From Planctomycetota bacterium (GTDB taxonomy: Bacteria; Planctomycetota; PLA2; JAEUHO01), in the NCBI GenBank assembly GCA_028281445.1, contig JANQJW010000048.1, positions 40,520 to 104,519 on the forward strand: a DNA stretch of 64,000 nt, written 5' to 3'. The notes below the pieces were generated by a model, which was not told where the DNA came from, searched no databases, and saw nothing but the letters and a program-made list of their open reading frames with translations. A program made the position numbers and the translations under genes. This document shows positions 29,630 to 38,550 of this stretch, one piece after another. Every line of letters begins with the position of its first letter. The first letter of the stretch is position 1.

Positions 29630-31624
29630 ATGAACCTGCCCGAGGTCCGTACCGAAGACGGCTCCGCCGCGATTCGATTCGCGCGGTGCTGGGCGGACTT
29701 CACGAAGGCGCTCTCCATCTACCCGGCGACGAACATGCGCGTGCGCACGACGCTCGAGCGGATGCAGTCGCTGCATGCCGAAGCGTTGTCCGAACGCGGA
29801 GACGCCGCGGGCACGGGTGTCGCGGTGTTGTTCCGGGACGAGAAGCTGGAGCTGAACGGCGAGGCGCAAGAGGACCTGGGCGGCGGCAACCTCCCTTGGC
29901 TGCGTGACCGCTTGGACCGGGCCGCGCTCGCGGGAGTCGACTTCCTGCCGGATCTCGACACCGAGGCCGTCATCGAGTTCACGAAGCAGCTGCTGCGGGC
30001 CTACCTCGCCGCGGAAGCGCATCCCTCCTACGAAGAGCTCTGGCCCGAGCCCTTCGCCGGCCTCGCACTGGTCGATCGCCGCTTCGACGGCGGCTTCGGC
30101 GCGGCGGCACGGGGTACGGGAACCACGCACGGCCGCGGAGGCGGCGGAGGCACGGCGCGCAAGAAGAAGGTGCGCAAGCGCGCAGCCGCATCCGGCGGCC
30201 GCCGCGGAGGCGGCGAGCTGGAGGGCGAGGATCTCGTCGACGTCCTGATGGGTGACGGCGACGTCATGATCCGGCTGACACGGATCCGTGCGCTCACCGA
30301 TCAACGCACGGACAGCGACGAACGCGTGAGCGCCACGGAGCTCCTGTACCGCATCGTCGAGAACATGCCGGCCGAAGCCCTGAAGGACCGCAGGACCTTC
30401 CTGGAGGCGGCGCACGAGGTACTCGAGGCGCTCGAGGTGGACGCGGAGAATGGTCGTTCGGACGATCGCGGAGCGCTGTCCGACGATCGCACACTCAAGG
30501 CGCTGCTCCACAGCGTGAGCCACAGCCACTTCGCGCGCTCCGGTCCCGACAAGACGTCGTGGGCGCGCGAGACCGAGGGCGAGAACGAAGGAGGGCCGCG
30601 GAAGGCCCGCAAGGGCGACGACGAGATCACCGACGACGTCGAAGGCCTGCTCGAGGAACTAGCCGCGCTGCCGGAAGCCGCCAACCTCGTGCTCACGCGC
30701 GACGAGGTGGAGCGCCCCGCGGAAGAGCTCACGGTGTGCCTGCACTACCTCACGAACATGGGTGAGGCGGAGCAGCCCGCGCATCTCGGCGACACCCTGC
30801 GGCGGCTGCTCGACACGCCCGGCGAACCGGAGATGGAGGCGCTCAGGGCATGCATCCTCGCCGACGTGGCGCGCAGCACCGCGGAGGAACGCCCCGTCGG
30901 CCTGACACCGATCCAGTCGTTCCTGCGGAGCACGAACAACACGACGCTGCTCCGAAGCTGCCGCCTGTTCTCCCCCGAGTGGGTCGTCGAGGCCTTCCCG
31001 CGCTACTTCGTGCCGTACCTCGAGTCCGTCAACCCGGTGGTGCCCGCCGAGATGGCGCAGCTCGACGAGGTGTGCCGGGCAATCGGCCCGGACCGCATGA
31101 TCGAGGCGGCGCGAGAGACACAGCTCGAGGCCAAGCTCCTCAACCACACCGTGGTTACGCGCCTGTTGAAAGAGCCGACACCGGCGCGCCTTGCCCTGGC
31201 ACGCCTGTGTCTGAGCTGGTTCGGGCAGCCCGTGTCGCCCAAGATCGCGGTCTACCTGCGAGCCCTCGACCCGGAGGCACCCGAGGCCTTCCTGCTCTAC
31301 CAGTTCAGCAATCTCGCGGACCTCACGGTCGACTACCTGCTTGCGATCATCGACCTCGAGCTCGGACGGGCCGATCCCCGCCGCCTGCGTGATGCGGTCT
31401 CGGGCGCCCTGTGCCGGCACATCCGCCGGCTTGGTACGGCAGATCCGTCGAGCCCGGAACGCGTGGAGTCCATCCGGAGCCTGGGACGATTCCCCTCGCC
31501 GACCGCAAACCAGATGCTGCGCGAGCTGATGCGCGGCGCATGGCGCCCGTTCTCAAATCGCGAACCCGGCGTGGTCCGTCGCGCTGCGCGCGCCGTGTCG
31601 CGCACGACCGGGAAGGCGGCCTAG
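29630..31624 (+). CDS. Hypothetical 664-residue cytoplasmic protein
   Basis: No signal peptide or membrane span is visible. N-terminal residues ~15-60 (FARCWADFTKALSIYPATNMRVR) resemble the start of the downstream HD-GYP protein (FVDELVVAMTNSRIYSGGHPRL), so both may share a small helical domain. A Gly/Arg/Lys-rich low-complexity stretch (~150-200) contains KKKVRKRAA. The C-terminal ~330 residues are helical and repeat-like. Its stop lies 8 bases before the HD-GYP start, so the pair is an operon. Function unknown; the shared N-terminal pattern hints at a common partner or localisation. Confidence 0.7.
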   Translation: MNLPEVRTEDGSAAIRFARCWADFTKALSIYPATNMRVRTTLERMQSLHAEALSERGDAAGTGVAVLFRDEKLELNGEAQEDLGGGNLPWLRDRLDRAALAGVDFLPDLDTEAVIEFTKQLLRAYLAAEAHPSYEELWPEPFAGLALVDRRFDGGFGAAARGTGTTHGRGGGGGTARKKKVRKRAAASGGRRGGGELEGEDLVDVLMGDGDVMIRLTRIRALTDQRTDSDERVSATELLYRIVENMPAEALKDRRTFLEAAHEVLEALEVDAENGRSDDRGALSDDRTLKALLHSVSHSHFARSGPDKTSWARETEGENEGGPRKARKGDDEITDDVEGLLEELAALPEAANLVLTRDEVERPAEELTVCLHYLTNMGEAEQPAHLGDTLRRLLDTPGEPEMEALRACILADVARSTAEERPVGLTPIQSFLRSTNNTTLLRSCRLFSPEWVVEAFPRYFVPYLESVNPVVPAEMAQLDEVCRAIGPDRMIEAARETQLEAKLLNHTVVTRLLKEPTPARLALARLCLSWFGQPVSPKIAVYLRALDPEAPEAFLLYQFSNLADLTVDYLLAIIDLELGRADPRRLRDAVSGALCRHIRRLGTADPSSPERVESIRSLGRFPSPTANQMLRELMRGAWRPFSNREPGVVRRAARAVSRTTGKAA

Positions 31625-31632
31625 GAAGAACC

Positions 31633-33072
31633 ATGTGTGACCAGCACCTGAGCGAAGAAGAACGCGCGGCCCGCCCGAAGGGCGCGGTGCGCTTCGTCGA
31701 TGAGCTCGTCGTCGCGATGACCAACAGCCGTATCTACTCGGGCGGCCACCCGCGACTCGAGTCCTCGCTCGGCGCCCTGGTCGAGAGCTTCGACCGCCTG
31801 CAGGGCGAGCACGAAGATGGCGGGTTCGAGCTCGGGTGCGCAGACGGCTTCCTGTTCTACGACCGCCGCCCGCTGCTCGGCGCGTCACTCTCGTCGCGAC
31901 GCCTGATCGATCCCCTGGTCGCGCTCGAGTCCGGCGGCATCGCCTTCGACCCGCGTACGCAGCGCGATCACCTGCGTACGCTCGTCGCGTACCTGAGCAC
32001 GGGCTGCAAGGACGCCGAGACGTACACGCAGGCGAACGAGTCCCTCGACCGCCAGGGCTGCCCGACCGTCCGGTTCCTCCCGCCCTACACGGGGCTGACG
32101 GGCGACGGAGGTCCGTACGAGGTCGGCGCGCAGAAGGAACCCTCCCCGCGCGACGTGCCCACGGAGTCGATCATCGACCTGGACGAGGACATCGATCTCC
32201 CGATCAACCTCTACCAGGACGTCGTCTACGTGCTGCAGGACGCCATGATGAAGACGTGCCGCGGCGAGACGATCGACGTGAACGAGGCGCTCGGCAATAT
32301 CGAGGCCATCCTGCGCCAGCTCGAAGTCGACACGAAGTCGATGATGAGTCTCGCACGGTACGAGGCGTACGACGAGTTCACCTTCGGGCACAGCATCCGC
32401 GTCTGTTTCATCGCGCTGAACTTCGCCCGTCACCTGACCGACGACCGGGCCTTGTTGGAGCGCATCGGCCTCGCAGCGCTTCTCCACGACATCGGCAAGG
32501 CCTGGGTGCCGTTCGAGGTCCTGCACTCGACCGGGCTCCTCAGCGACGAGGAGCGCGAGGAGATGAGCCTGCACACGGTGTACGGCGGGCAGATCCTCTT
32601 GGATACGCCCGATTCCGATCCGCTTGCCGTCGCGGTGGCCTTCTCACACCACCAGACGCCGTCGGGCGGTGGGTACCCGCGCTCGGTGCGCGCCGGTCCG
32701 CAGTCCGCGGCGACCGCCATCGTGAAGCTCTGCGACGTGTACGAAGCGCTCACGGCGGTGCGCCCGTACAAGCCGCGAATGTCACCCACGCGTGCGTACC
32801 GCATCATGATGTCGATGCAGGATCACTTCGACCCGGTGCTGTTCCGGCGCTTCATCGAGGTGAACGGCATCTACCCGGTGGGGAGTCGCGTCAAGCTGGA
32901 CAGCGGCGAGCTCGCGCGCGTTGAGTCGCAGACGGGCTCGTTGACGCAGCCGGTCGTCACGACGACCCACGCAGCGAGTGGCGAGTCGCTCTTCCGCGAG
33001 GACGCGGCGAAGCTCGACCTGCAGACATCGAACGCCGGCGTGGTCGAGATGCTCCAAGAAGCCGAGATGTGA
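31633..33072 (+). CDS. HD-GYP-domain phosphodiesterase-like protein
   Basis: A 479-residue protein. Residues ~1-200 have no named domain. The HD-GYP domain spans ~240-420 with all expected metal ligands: His253 (FGHSIRV), His285-Asp286 (LLHDIGK), His314 (LHTVYGG), His339-His340, and Asp368 (LCDVYEALT). The signature GYP is kept in GGGYP, though the usual DGxGYP reads SGGGYP. HD-GYP enzymes hydrolyse cyclic di-GMP, or cGAMP in some lineages. There is no receiver domain. It is co-transcribed with the 664-residue protein. The start codon follows the previous stop by 8 bases; GGAAGAA serves as the ribosome-binding site. Confidence 0.85.
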   Translation: MCDQHLSEEERAARPKGAVRFVDELVVAMTNSRIYSGGHPRLESSLGALVESFDRLQGEHEDGGFELGCADGFLFYDRRPLLGASLSSRRLIDPLVALESGGIAFDPRTQRDHLRTLVAYLSTGCKDAETYTQANESLDRQGCPTVRFLPPYTGLTGDGGPYEVGAQKEPSPRDVPTESIIDLDEDIDLPINLYQDVVYVLQDAMMKTCRGETIDVNEALGNIEAILRQLEVDTKSMMSLARYEAYDEFTFGHSIRVCFIALNFARHLTDDRALLERIGLAALLHDIGKAWVPFEVLHSTGLLSDEEREEMSLHTVYGGQILLDTPDSDPLAVAVAFSHHQTPSGGGYPRSVRAGPQSAATAIVKLCDVYEALTAVRPYKPRMSPTRAYRIMMSMQDHFDPVLFRRFIEVNGIYPVGSRVKLDSGELARVESQTGSLTQPVVTTTHAASGESLFREDAAKLDLQTSNAGVVEMLQEAEM

Positions 33073-33080
33073 TGTAAGGG

Positions 33081-33974
33081 TCAGTCGCCCCAGATCTTCA
33101 CCTCGAGCTCCAGATCTACGCCGTGCACGTCGTGGACGGCCTGCTGCACCTGGCGAATCAGCGTGTGCACGTCCTGGGCCGTCGCGCCGCCGGTGTTGAC
33201 GATGAAGTTCGCGTGCTGCGGCGAGACCATGGCACCGCCGACCGCCCGCCCCTTCAGGCCGGCCTCATCGATCAAGCGTCCAGCAGAAGGTCCGCTGGAT
33301 GCGACGAACGGGTTCTTGAAGATGCAGCCCGCGCTCTGAGCGGAGAGCGGTTGCGTGGCCTTCTTCCAGTCCATCGCTTCGCGGTAGAGCGCACGCTGGT
33401 TGTCGGGCGCGAGCGCCGGGTCGCGCCGGAACACGGCCCCCGTGATCAGGCTGCCGCCGAAGACGCTCTCGCGATAGCCGAGGTCCCCCGCGCGGATCTC
33501 CCGGCGGAACGCCACGCCTTCGCGATCAACGCCCGTGACCTCGACGAGCGCGTCCGATGCACTGCCGAAGCGGCCGCCGGCGTTCATGAACACCACGCCG
33601 CCGACGCTGCCGGGAATCCCGGGACAGCCGGGCAGCGCGGGGATGCCCAGCTCGATGGCTTCGCGAACCAGCTTGGGAAAGGGATATCCCGCGCCGACGT
33701 GCACGCTGTCCTCCCGGATCTCGTAGCGCCGCAGCCGGCGCGTTGCGATCACCGCGCCTTCGATCTCGCCGTCGCCGACGAGCAGGTTGTAGCCCCCGCC
33801 GAGGAAGAGCACCGGAACGAACTCGCGCCGGCACGCACGCACGAGGCGTGCGCACTCCTCTTGCGTCTCGGGCTCGAACAGGAACCGCGAGCGGCCGCCG
33901 ACGCCAAGCGACGTGCGTCGCGACAGCCCCTCGGCGCGCTGGCGCGCGTTCTCAAATTCGACCGGCAAGACCAC
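33081..33974 (-). CDS. murB: UDP-N-acetylenolpyruvoylglucosamine reductase MurB
   Basis: A 297-residue FAD enzyme that reduces UDP-GlcNAc-enolpyruvate to UDP-MurNAc. The GTG start at 33974 overlaps the end of murC by 23 bases and is preceded by GACGAGG at good spacing. Motifs: RRTSLGVGG, LGGGYNLLVGDG, GCPGIPGSVGGVVFMNAGG, LGYRESVF, and SAGCIFKNP with catalytic residues of the short MurB type. It is the last gene of the minus-strand mur cluster; murA is not in the window. It converges with the HD-GYP gene across 8 bases. Confidence 0.95.
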   Translation of the reverse strand: MVLPVEFENARQRAEGLSRRTSLGVGGRSRFLFEPETQEECARLVRACRREFVPVLFLGGGYNLLVGDGEIEGAVIATRRLRRYEIREDSVHVGAGYPFPKLVREAIELGIPALPGCPGIPGSVGGVVFMNAGGRFGSASDALVEVTGVDREGVAFRREIRAGDLGYRESVFGGSLITGAVFRRDPALAPDNQRALYREAMDWKKATQPLSAQSAGCIFKNPFVASSGPSAGRLIDEAGLKGRAVGGAMVSPQHANFIVNTGGATAQDVHTLIRQVQQAVHDVHGVDLELEVKIWGD

Positions 33975-35349
33975 GTGCCACCTCGTCGATATTCCCTGCA
34001 CCCATCGTGACGACGACGTCGTCCGCGCGCACGTTGTGTGCGCCATGCTCCACCACCGCGTCGAGATCGGCGAACGTGCGGGCATCGCCGCCCTCGTTGC
34101 GTACCCGCGCAGCGAGATCCTCCGACGTCACGCGCCGCCGCTCCTCCTCGCTGTCGCGCGCGAAGTAGATCGGCGGCATCCACACCGCATCGGCACCTGC
34201 CAGCGCGGCGGCGAAGTCCTTGAGCAGGCAACGCGTCCGGCTGGCCTGGTGGGGCTGGAAGACGACGACCAGCCGCCGCGCCGGATAGCGCTTGCGCAAC
34301 GCGCGGATGACGACCCGGATCTCCTCGGGGTGGTGCGCGTAGTCGTCGAAGACGAGAGGGCCTGTTTCGTCACCGGCGACGCACTCGAGCCGGCGCCCGA
34401 CGCCGGCGAAGGCAGCGATGCCCGCCTGGATCTCCGAGAACTCGAGCCCCGCAGCATCGAGGACGACCGCGGCGCCGCATGCGTTCAGCGCGTTGTGCCG
34501 GCCGAGCATGGGGACGTGGACGTCGCCGAGATCGCTGCCGCTACGACGCAACGTGAACACGGAGCCGCCCTCGTCGAGACGCAAGTCCGTCGCCTGCCAG
34601 TCCGTGCCGTCGCCGAAGCCATACGTCTGGAGACCCGCGCGCAGCCTCGCGTCGCTACGGAAGAGCGGCGCGAACGCCTCGTTGACGACGAGTGTGCCGT
34701 CGTGCGGCAGGAGCGAGGCGAACACGCGGAACGACTCCTGGATCTCCTCCAGATCGCGGTAGTAGTCGAGGTGGTCCTCGTCGACGTTCGTGACGATCGC
34801 CACGCGCGGGCGGTGCGCATGAAACGACCGGTCGAACTCACAGGACTCGGCGACGAAGTGCTCGCCGCTTCCGGCTCGTGCGCCGCTCCCTGTCTCGGCC
34901 AGGCGGCCGCCGACGACGAAGCTCGGATCCCGTCCGGCATGCAGCAAGGCCGACGCGACGAGTGACGTCGTCGTGGTCTTGCCGTGGCTGCCGGCGATCG
35001 AGATGCCGAGACGGTCGGTCATGAGCGCACCGAGCAGATGCGCATACTTGAAGGTCGGCAACCCGCGTGCGGTCGCTTCGAGGCGCTGGGGATGATCCGG
35101 CGGAATGGCGGCGGAATGGACCACGAGGTCGACATCCTGGGGCAGCGGGCCGCTGTCGGCGTCGATGCCGTCGCCGGCAGCGCGATCCGAGCCGCGTACC
35201 GTGATCCCGCGGGCCTCGAGGATGCGGGCCGCCCCGCCCAAGCCGATGCCGCCGATGCCGATCAGGTACGCCGACTGCACATCGGCCAGCAGCGGCAGGC
35301 GGGCAGCACGCGCGGTCATGCCCTCGATCATCCGTGCTTGGTTCGACAT
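33952..35349 (-). CDS. murC: UDP-N-acetylmuramate-L-alanine ligase MurC
   Basis: A 465-residue ATP-dependent ligase adding L-Ala to UDP-MurNAc in the cytoplasm. N-terminal UDP-binding Rossmann segment AYLIGIGGIGLGGAARIL, ATP loop GSHGKTTTTSL, central TNVDEDHLDYY with the conserved Asp-His, and C-terminal FDDYAHHPEEI and FQPHQASRT. Its ATG directly follows the murG stop with no gap, and its 3' end overlaps murB, indicating tight coupling across murG-murC-murB. Confidence 0.96.
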   Translation of the reverse strand: MSNQARMIEGMTARAARLPLLADVQSAYLIGIGGIGLGGAARILEARGITVRGSDRAAGDGIDADSGPLPQDVDLVVHSAAIPPDHPQRLEATARGLPTFKYAHLLGALMTDRLGISIAGSHGKTTTTSLVASALLHAGRDPSFVVGGRLAETGSGARAGSGEHFVAESCEFDRSFHAHRPRVAIVTNVDEDHLDYYRDLEEIQESFRVFASLLPHDGTLVVNEAFAPLFRSDARLRAGLQTYGFGDGTDWQATDLRLDEGGSVFTLRRSGSDLGDVHVPMLGRHNALNACGAAVVLDAAGLEFSEIQAGIAAFAGVGRRLECVAGDETGPLVFDDYAHHPEEIRVVIRALRKRYPARRLVVVFQPHQASRTRCLLKDFAAALAGADAVWMPPIYFARDSEEERRRVTSEDLAARVRNEGGDARTFADLDAVVEHGAHNVRADDVVVTMGAGNIDEVARGLAGRI

Positions 35350-36462
35350 CTACTGATCCCAATTAAGGAATCGGACCAGATCCTCCGCAGTTTCAGCGGC
35401 AGCGTCAGCCTGCCCGTTTCGCAGCGCCGTACGCATCCGTGCCAGGGCCTCCGGATCCTCCAGCAGGCCCAGCACCTCGCGGATCCGCTCCGCGTCGAGG
35501 ACGGCTTCCTCGATCAACCGCGCCCCGCCGGCCGCCACGAGCGGCTCGGCGTTGAGGAACTGCTGGCGGTCGGGGTGGTGCGGATAGGGCACCAGCACGC
35601 ACGGCGTGGCCGTCGCCTGGAGCTCAGCGCAGGTATTGGCCCCCGCACGCGCGAGCACGAGGTCAGCCGTCGCATACGCCGCCCCCATCTCCTGAACGAA
35701 GGGCACGACGCAGTGCAGCACGCCGAGCGCGTCGTAGCGTCGCACGACCGACTCTCCGTCGGCGCCCGTGGAGTGGAGGATCTGGATGCGCGTCCGGAAA
35801 TCCGGATCGGCTTCGAGCGCCGCCTCGAGGCCCGCCAGGAAGCGCTTGTTGAGCGCCCGCGAGCCGAGGCTGCCGCCGGTGACGAAGAGCGTGCGGCGTC
35901 CCGGCTCGAGGCCGAAAGCCTCGGGATCGCGCACGCCGGCCTGCACGTCGTCCCGGAGCAGCGGACCGGTGACCCGGACCGCCTTGCTCTCCCCCAGCGC
36001 GCGCCGGGCGCCGGGGTCGGACGCGTAGATGCGGCCCGCCCAGGGGGCGATCCTGCGCGCCACGAGGCCGGGCACGCGATCCGGCACGAGCAAGACCAGC
36101 GGCACGCGCTTCATGCGAGCGGCCAGCGCCGCAGGTGCACAGGGCCAGCCCCCGAGCGCGACGACGCAGCCCGGGCGCTCCTTGGAGAGAAGCCGGCGCG
36201 CGCGGACGAGCCCGCGCAGCGACCGGAACGGGAAGACCAACGCGCGCTTGATGCCCTTGGGCAGACGCGCGGCGGGAATGCGCACCGGCGGCTCGCGGCC
36301 GTCGAACCACGCTTGCTCGACGGGTTCGCCCGGCGTAGCGAAGCGCGTCGCGATGCCGCGGGCGCGGAGCTCGTCTGCGAGGGCGAAGCCGGGCGCGAGA
36401 TGGCCCGCACTACCGCCGCCGGAGAACAGCACGAGCCGCGACGCCTTGACCATGGCGTGCAT
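35350..36462 (-). CDS. murG: Lipid II-forming GlcNAc transferase MurG (divergent acceptor/donor loop)
   Basis: A 370-residue GT28 enzyme that adds GlcNAc to lipid I on the inner membrane face. N-terminal FSGGGSAGHLAPGFALADEL carries the GGxxGH loop; the C-terminal donor site keeps LARAGANTCAELQATATP and HHPDRQQFLNA. The widely conserved HEQN segment before the domain linker reads LVPDRVPGLVARR, so the His, Glu and Asn are all replaced. Two possible starts (36462 and 36453) both fit. A 14-bp hairpin lies in the 96-base gap upstream, so murG may be read through from, or separately from, the CAP gene. Confidence 0.88.
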   Translation of the reverse strand: MHAMVKASRLVLFSGGGSAGHLAPGFALADELRARGIATRFATPGEPVEQAWFDGREPPVRIPAARLPKGIKRALVFPFRSLRGLVRARRLLSKERPGCVVALGGWPCAPAALAARMKRVPLVLLVPDRVPGLVARRIAPWAGRIYASDPGARRALGESKAVRVTGPLLRDDVQAGVRDPEAFGLEPGRRTLFVTGGSLGSRALNKRFLAGLEAALEADPDFRTRIQILHSTGADGESVVRRYDALGVLHCVVPFVQEMGAAYATADLVLARAGANTCAELQATATPCVLVPYPHHPDRQQFLNAEPLVAAGGARLIEEAVLDAERIREVLGLLEDPEALARMRTALRNGQADAAAETAEDLVRFLNWDQ

Positions 36463-36503
36463 GGAACCGCAGACCGCAGACGAAGCGAACTTCTAAATTG
36501 CAG

Positions 36504-36537
36504 CGAGGCGCGCAGCCCATTACGGCTGCGCGCCTCG
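36504..36537 (-). terminator. Strong hairpin between the CAP lipoprotein gene and murG
   Basis: CGAGGCGCGCAGCC (36504-36517), loop CATTAC, GGCTGCGCGCCTCG (36524-36537): a perfect 14-bp stem 21 bases past the CAP stop. On the minus strand it is followed by CTGCAATTT, a poor U-tract. It could attenuate transcription into murG-murC-murB. Confidence 0.5.
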
Positions 36538-36558
36538 GAAGAGAAACAGCGCGAAGAA

Positions 36559-37173
36559 CTACGGACTGATGAAGTTCTGCGTCCACCACGGCCCGTTGGC
36601 GCCGAGGCGCACACCCACGCCGAGCTGCGTGACGTTGGGGTCGAGCAGGTTGGCGTTGTGGCCGGCCGAGTTGCGCCAGTCGTTCATGACCTCGTCGGCG
36701 GAGATCTGACCACGGGCCACGTTCTCGGTGGCGCGGGTCCACGCGACTCCGCCCTGGGTCAGGCGTACCGCGTGGCAGTCCATCGGCGGGGTGGCGCACG
36801 GCGGGTTCGGCGGCAGGCTGCTGTGCGTCAGCGTGCCCGCGTTCTCCATCGACTGGGTATGCACCTGCGCAACGGACGCGACCTGCATGTTCCACGTGAG
36901 CGGTGCCCGGCCGTTGTTCATGCGGTACTCGTTCGTCTTGTTGAAGACGTCGATCGCGAAGGCGTACTCCTGCTCCGTCATGTTCGCCGGACGCATGCCG
37001 GGATCGCCGGCCGGATTCGGCGTCGGCGTGACGGGCACGGTGTTCGGGTTGACCGGACGCGGGCTCCCGCCCGTACCGACGGTTGCCTGCGAGATCTCCG
37101 AGTCGCTCGTGCCGCAGCCGGCGACCGGGACCATCAACGTGCAGATCGCCACGAGAGTGATCAGGCCACGCAT
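36559..37173 (-). CDS. CAP-domain (SCP/PR-1-like) lipoprotein inside the division cluster
   Basis: A 204-residue protein with a good lipobox (LMVPVAGC), a proline/threonine-rich linker to ~residue 60, and a CAP domain with ENVARG and NSAGHNANLLDPNV, which keep the catalytic-cleft Glu and His. I start at the ATG 37173 because GGAGG lies 8 bases upstream; the in-frame GTG 5 codons earlier overlaps that site. It is anchored outside the cytoplasm and lies between ftsW and murG, a place where no CAP gene is normally found. The gap to ftsW (37174-37394) shows no other gene. Confidence 0.82.
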   Translation of the reverse strand: MRGLITLVAICTLMVPVAGCGTSDSEISQATVGTGGSPRPVNPNTVPVTPTPNPAGDPGMRPANMTEQEYAFAIDVFNKTNEYRMNNGRAPLTWNMQVASVAQVHTQSMENAGTLTHSSLPPNPPCATPPMDCHAVRLTQGGVAWTRATENVARGQISADEVMNDWRNSAGHNANLLDPNVTQLGVGVRLGANGPWWTQNFISP

Positions 37174-37394
37174 ATCAACTACCTCCACAATGAAGAACCC
37201 TGCTCACGAGGGCGGCGGGATTCTATCTCAACTGGGTTCGCGCCGGAACCCTCGCAGCCTGCGTGCCGTGGGGCCGTTCGAGTCGCAAAGGCCGATTTGT
37301 TCGAGATCGGGGAATGCCGTGCGTAGGCGCCATGTGCAAAACGCGCTACATGCGTTCACTTTCCAGAGCAATGTTCGAACGTTGTACGCGTGGA

Positions 37395-38546
37395 CTACAG
37401 CGCTTCTTCGTTGCCTTCGGCGGCTGCTCGCCGGCTCACGTTGAGGATCAAGCCGACGCAGACGCACGCCATCAGGAGGTTGCTGCCGCCGGTGCTGATG
37501 AAGGGCAGCGAGACGCCCTTCGTCGGGGCCGTGGCTGTCACCACGGCGATGTTGATGAGGGCCTGGAAGCTCACGATGAAGGTCGCGCCGGCCGCCAGAT
37601 AGAAGGCGTGCGGTCCGAGGCTGCGGGCACTCCACGCGACCTTCCGGCCGTACCAGACGAAAGCCATGAAGGCGACGACCACAGCCGCACACCCGAGGAA
37701 GCCCAGCTCCTCGCCGATGACAGCGAAGATGAAGTCGTTGTGCGCCTCGGAGAAGTACCCGAGCTTCTGCGCGCCCTCGCCGAGTCCCTTGCCCACGAGA
37801 CCGCCGGAGCCGATGCCGATCAGGGCCTCGTGGAGCTGCGTGCCCGAGCCGGCCCCGCTCGCGTAGATCGCAAGGCGATCCCGCACGTGGGGAAAGCGCG
37901 TGTAGGCAAAGAGCACGATCACGGGGATGACGGTCAACGCGAACGGCACGACACGCGTAGGCCGGATGCCCGCCAGGCCGAGCAACACGACGGCCTCTGC
38001 CACGAGGAACAGCGAGGCACCCAGATCGGGCTCGACGAGCACGAGCACCACGCCGATTCCCACGGGCGCGAGCATGCTGAGCAAGTGGGAAGGGGCGCCG
38101 CGCGCCTGATCGCGCTCGCGCGTGGCCAGGCGATCCGCCAGATAGAGCAGCGCACCGATCTTGAGGACCTCGCTCGCCTGGATGGAGAACCCGGCGATGT
38201 AGAGCCAGCGCCGGCTGCCCTTGACGGCCGGGCTGAACACGAGGGTCGCGACCAACAGCACGAGGGCGAAGCCCAGGACGGGCGTCGAGATCCGCCGCAG
38301 GGTCTGCAACGAGAGCCGCGAGACGATGAAGCCTGCGACGGCGCCGATCACCACCCAACGTAGCTGGCGCAGCAGACCATCCGCCTGGCGTTGCCCCGCG
38401 GCGGCGTGCATCGCACCGCTCGTGGAGTAGACCATCACGAGCCCGAGTGCCGTGAGGCCGATCGCGATCCCGACGACCATATGCCCGGCGCGCAGCGCGT
38501 CCGGAGCCGGAACGTCGAGCGGTGCGGGAAGAGAGCGTGTCGCCAC
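37395..38546 (-). CDS. ftsW: SEDS septal glycosyltransferase FtsW
   Basis: A 383-residue SEDS protein with ~10 membrane spans that polymerises lipid II at the septum with its partner FtsI. Conserved loops: VEPDLGASLF (~172), YFSEAHNDFIFAVIGEELGF with the catalytic-type Asp271, and PTKGVSLPFISTGGSNLL. The C-terminal tail is short. Start is a GTG 4 bases after the mraY stop, so translation is coupled. I call it FtsW rather than RodA from its place between mraY and murG and its pairing with ftsI in the cluster. Confidence 0.93.
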   Translation of the reverse strand: MATRSLPAPLDVPAPDALRAGHMVVGIAIGLTALGLVMVYSTSGAMHAAAGQRQADGLLRQLRWVVIGAVAGFIVSRLSLQTLRRISTPVLGFALVLLVATLVFSPAVKGSRRWLYIAGFSIQASEVLKIGALLYLADRLATRERDQARGAPSHLLSMLAPVGIGVVLVLVEPDLGASLFLVAEAVVLLGLAGIRPTRVVPFALTVIPVIVLFAYTRFPHVRDRLAIYASGAGSGTQLHEALIGIGSGGLVGKGLGEGAQKLGYFSEAHNDFIFAVIGEELGFLGCAAVVVAFMAFVWYGRKVAWSARSLGPHAFYLAAGATFIVSFQALINIAVVTATAPTKGVSLPFISTGGSNLLMACVCVGLILNVSRRAAAEGNEEAL

Positions 38547-38550
38547 GTGC

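Noticed and set aside
37250..37394. A possible fourth copy of the structured element (TCGCAAAGGCCG at ~37285)
   Set aside because: Only the short core is similar; none of the helices or the GGGGCGAA box is present.
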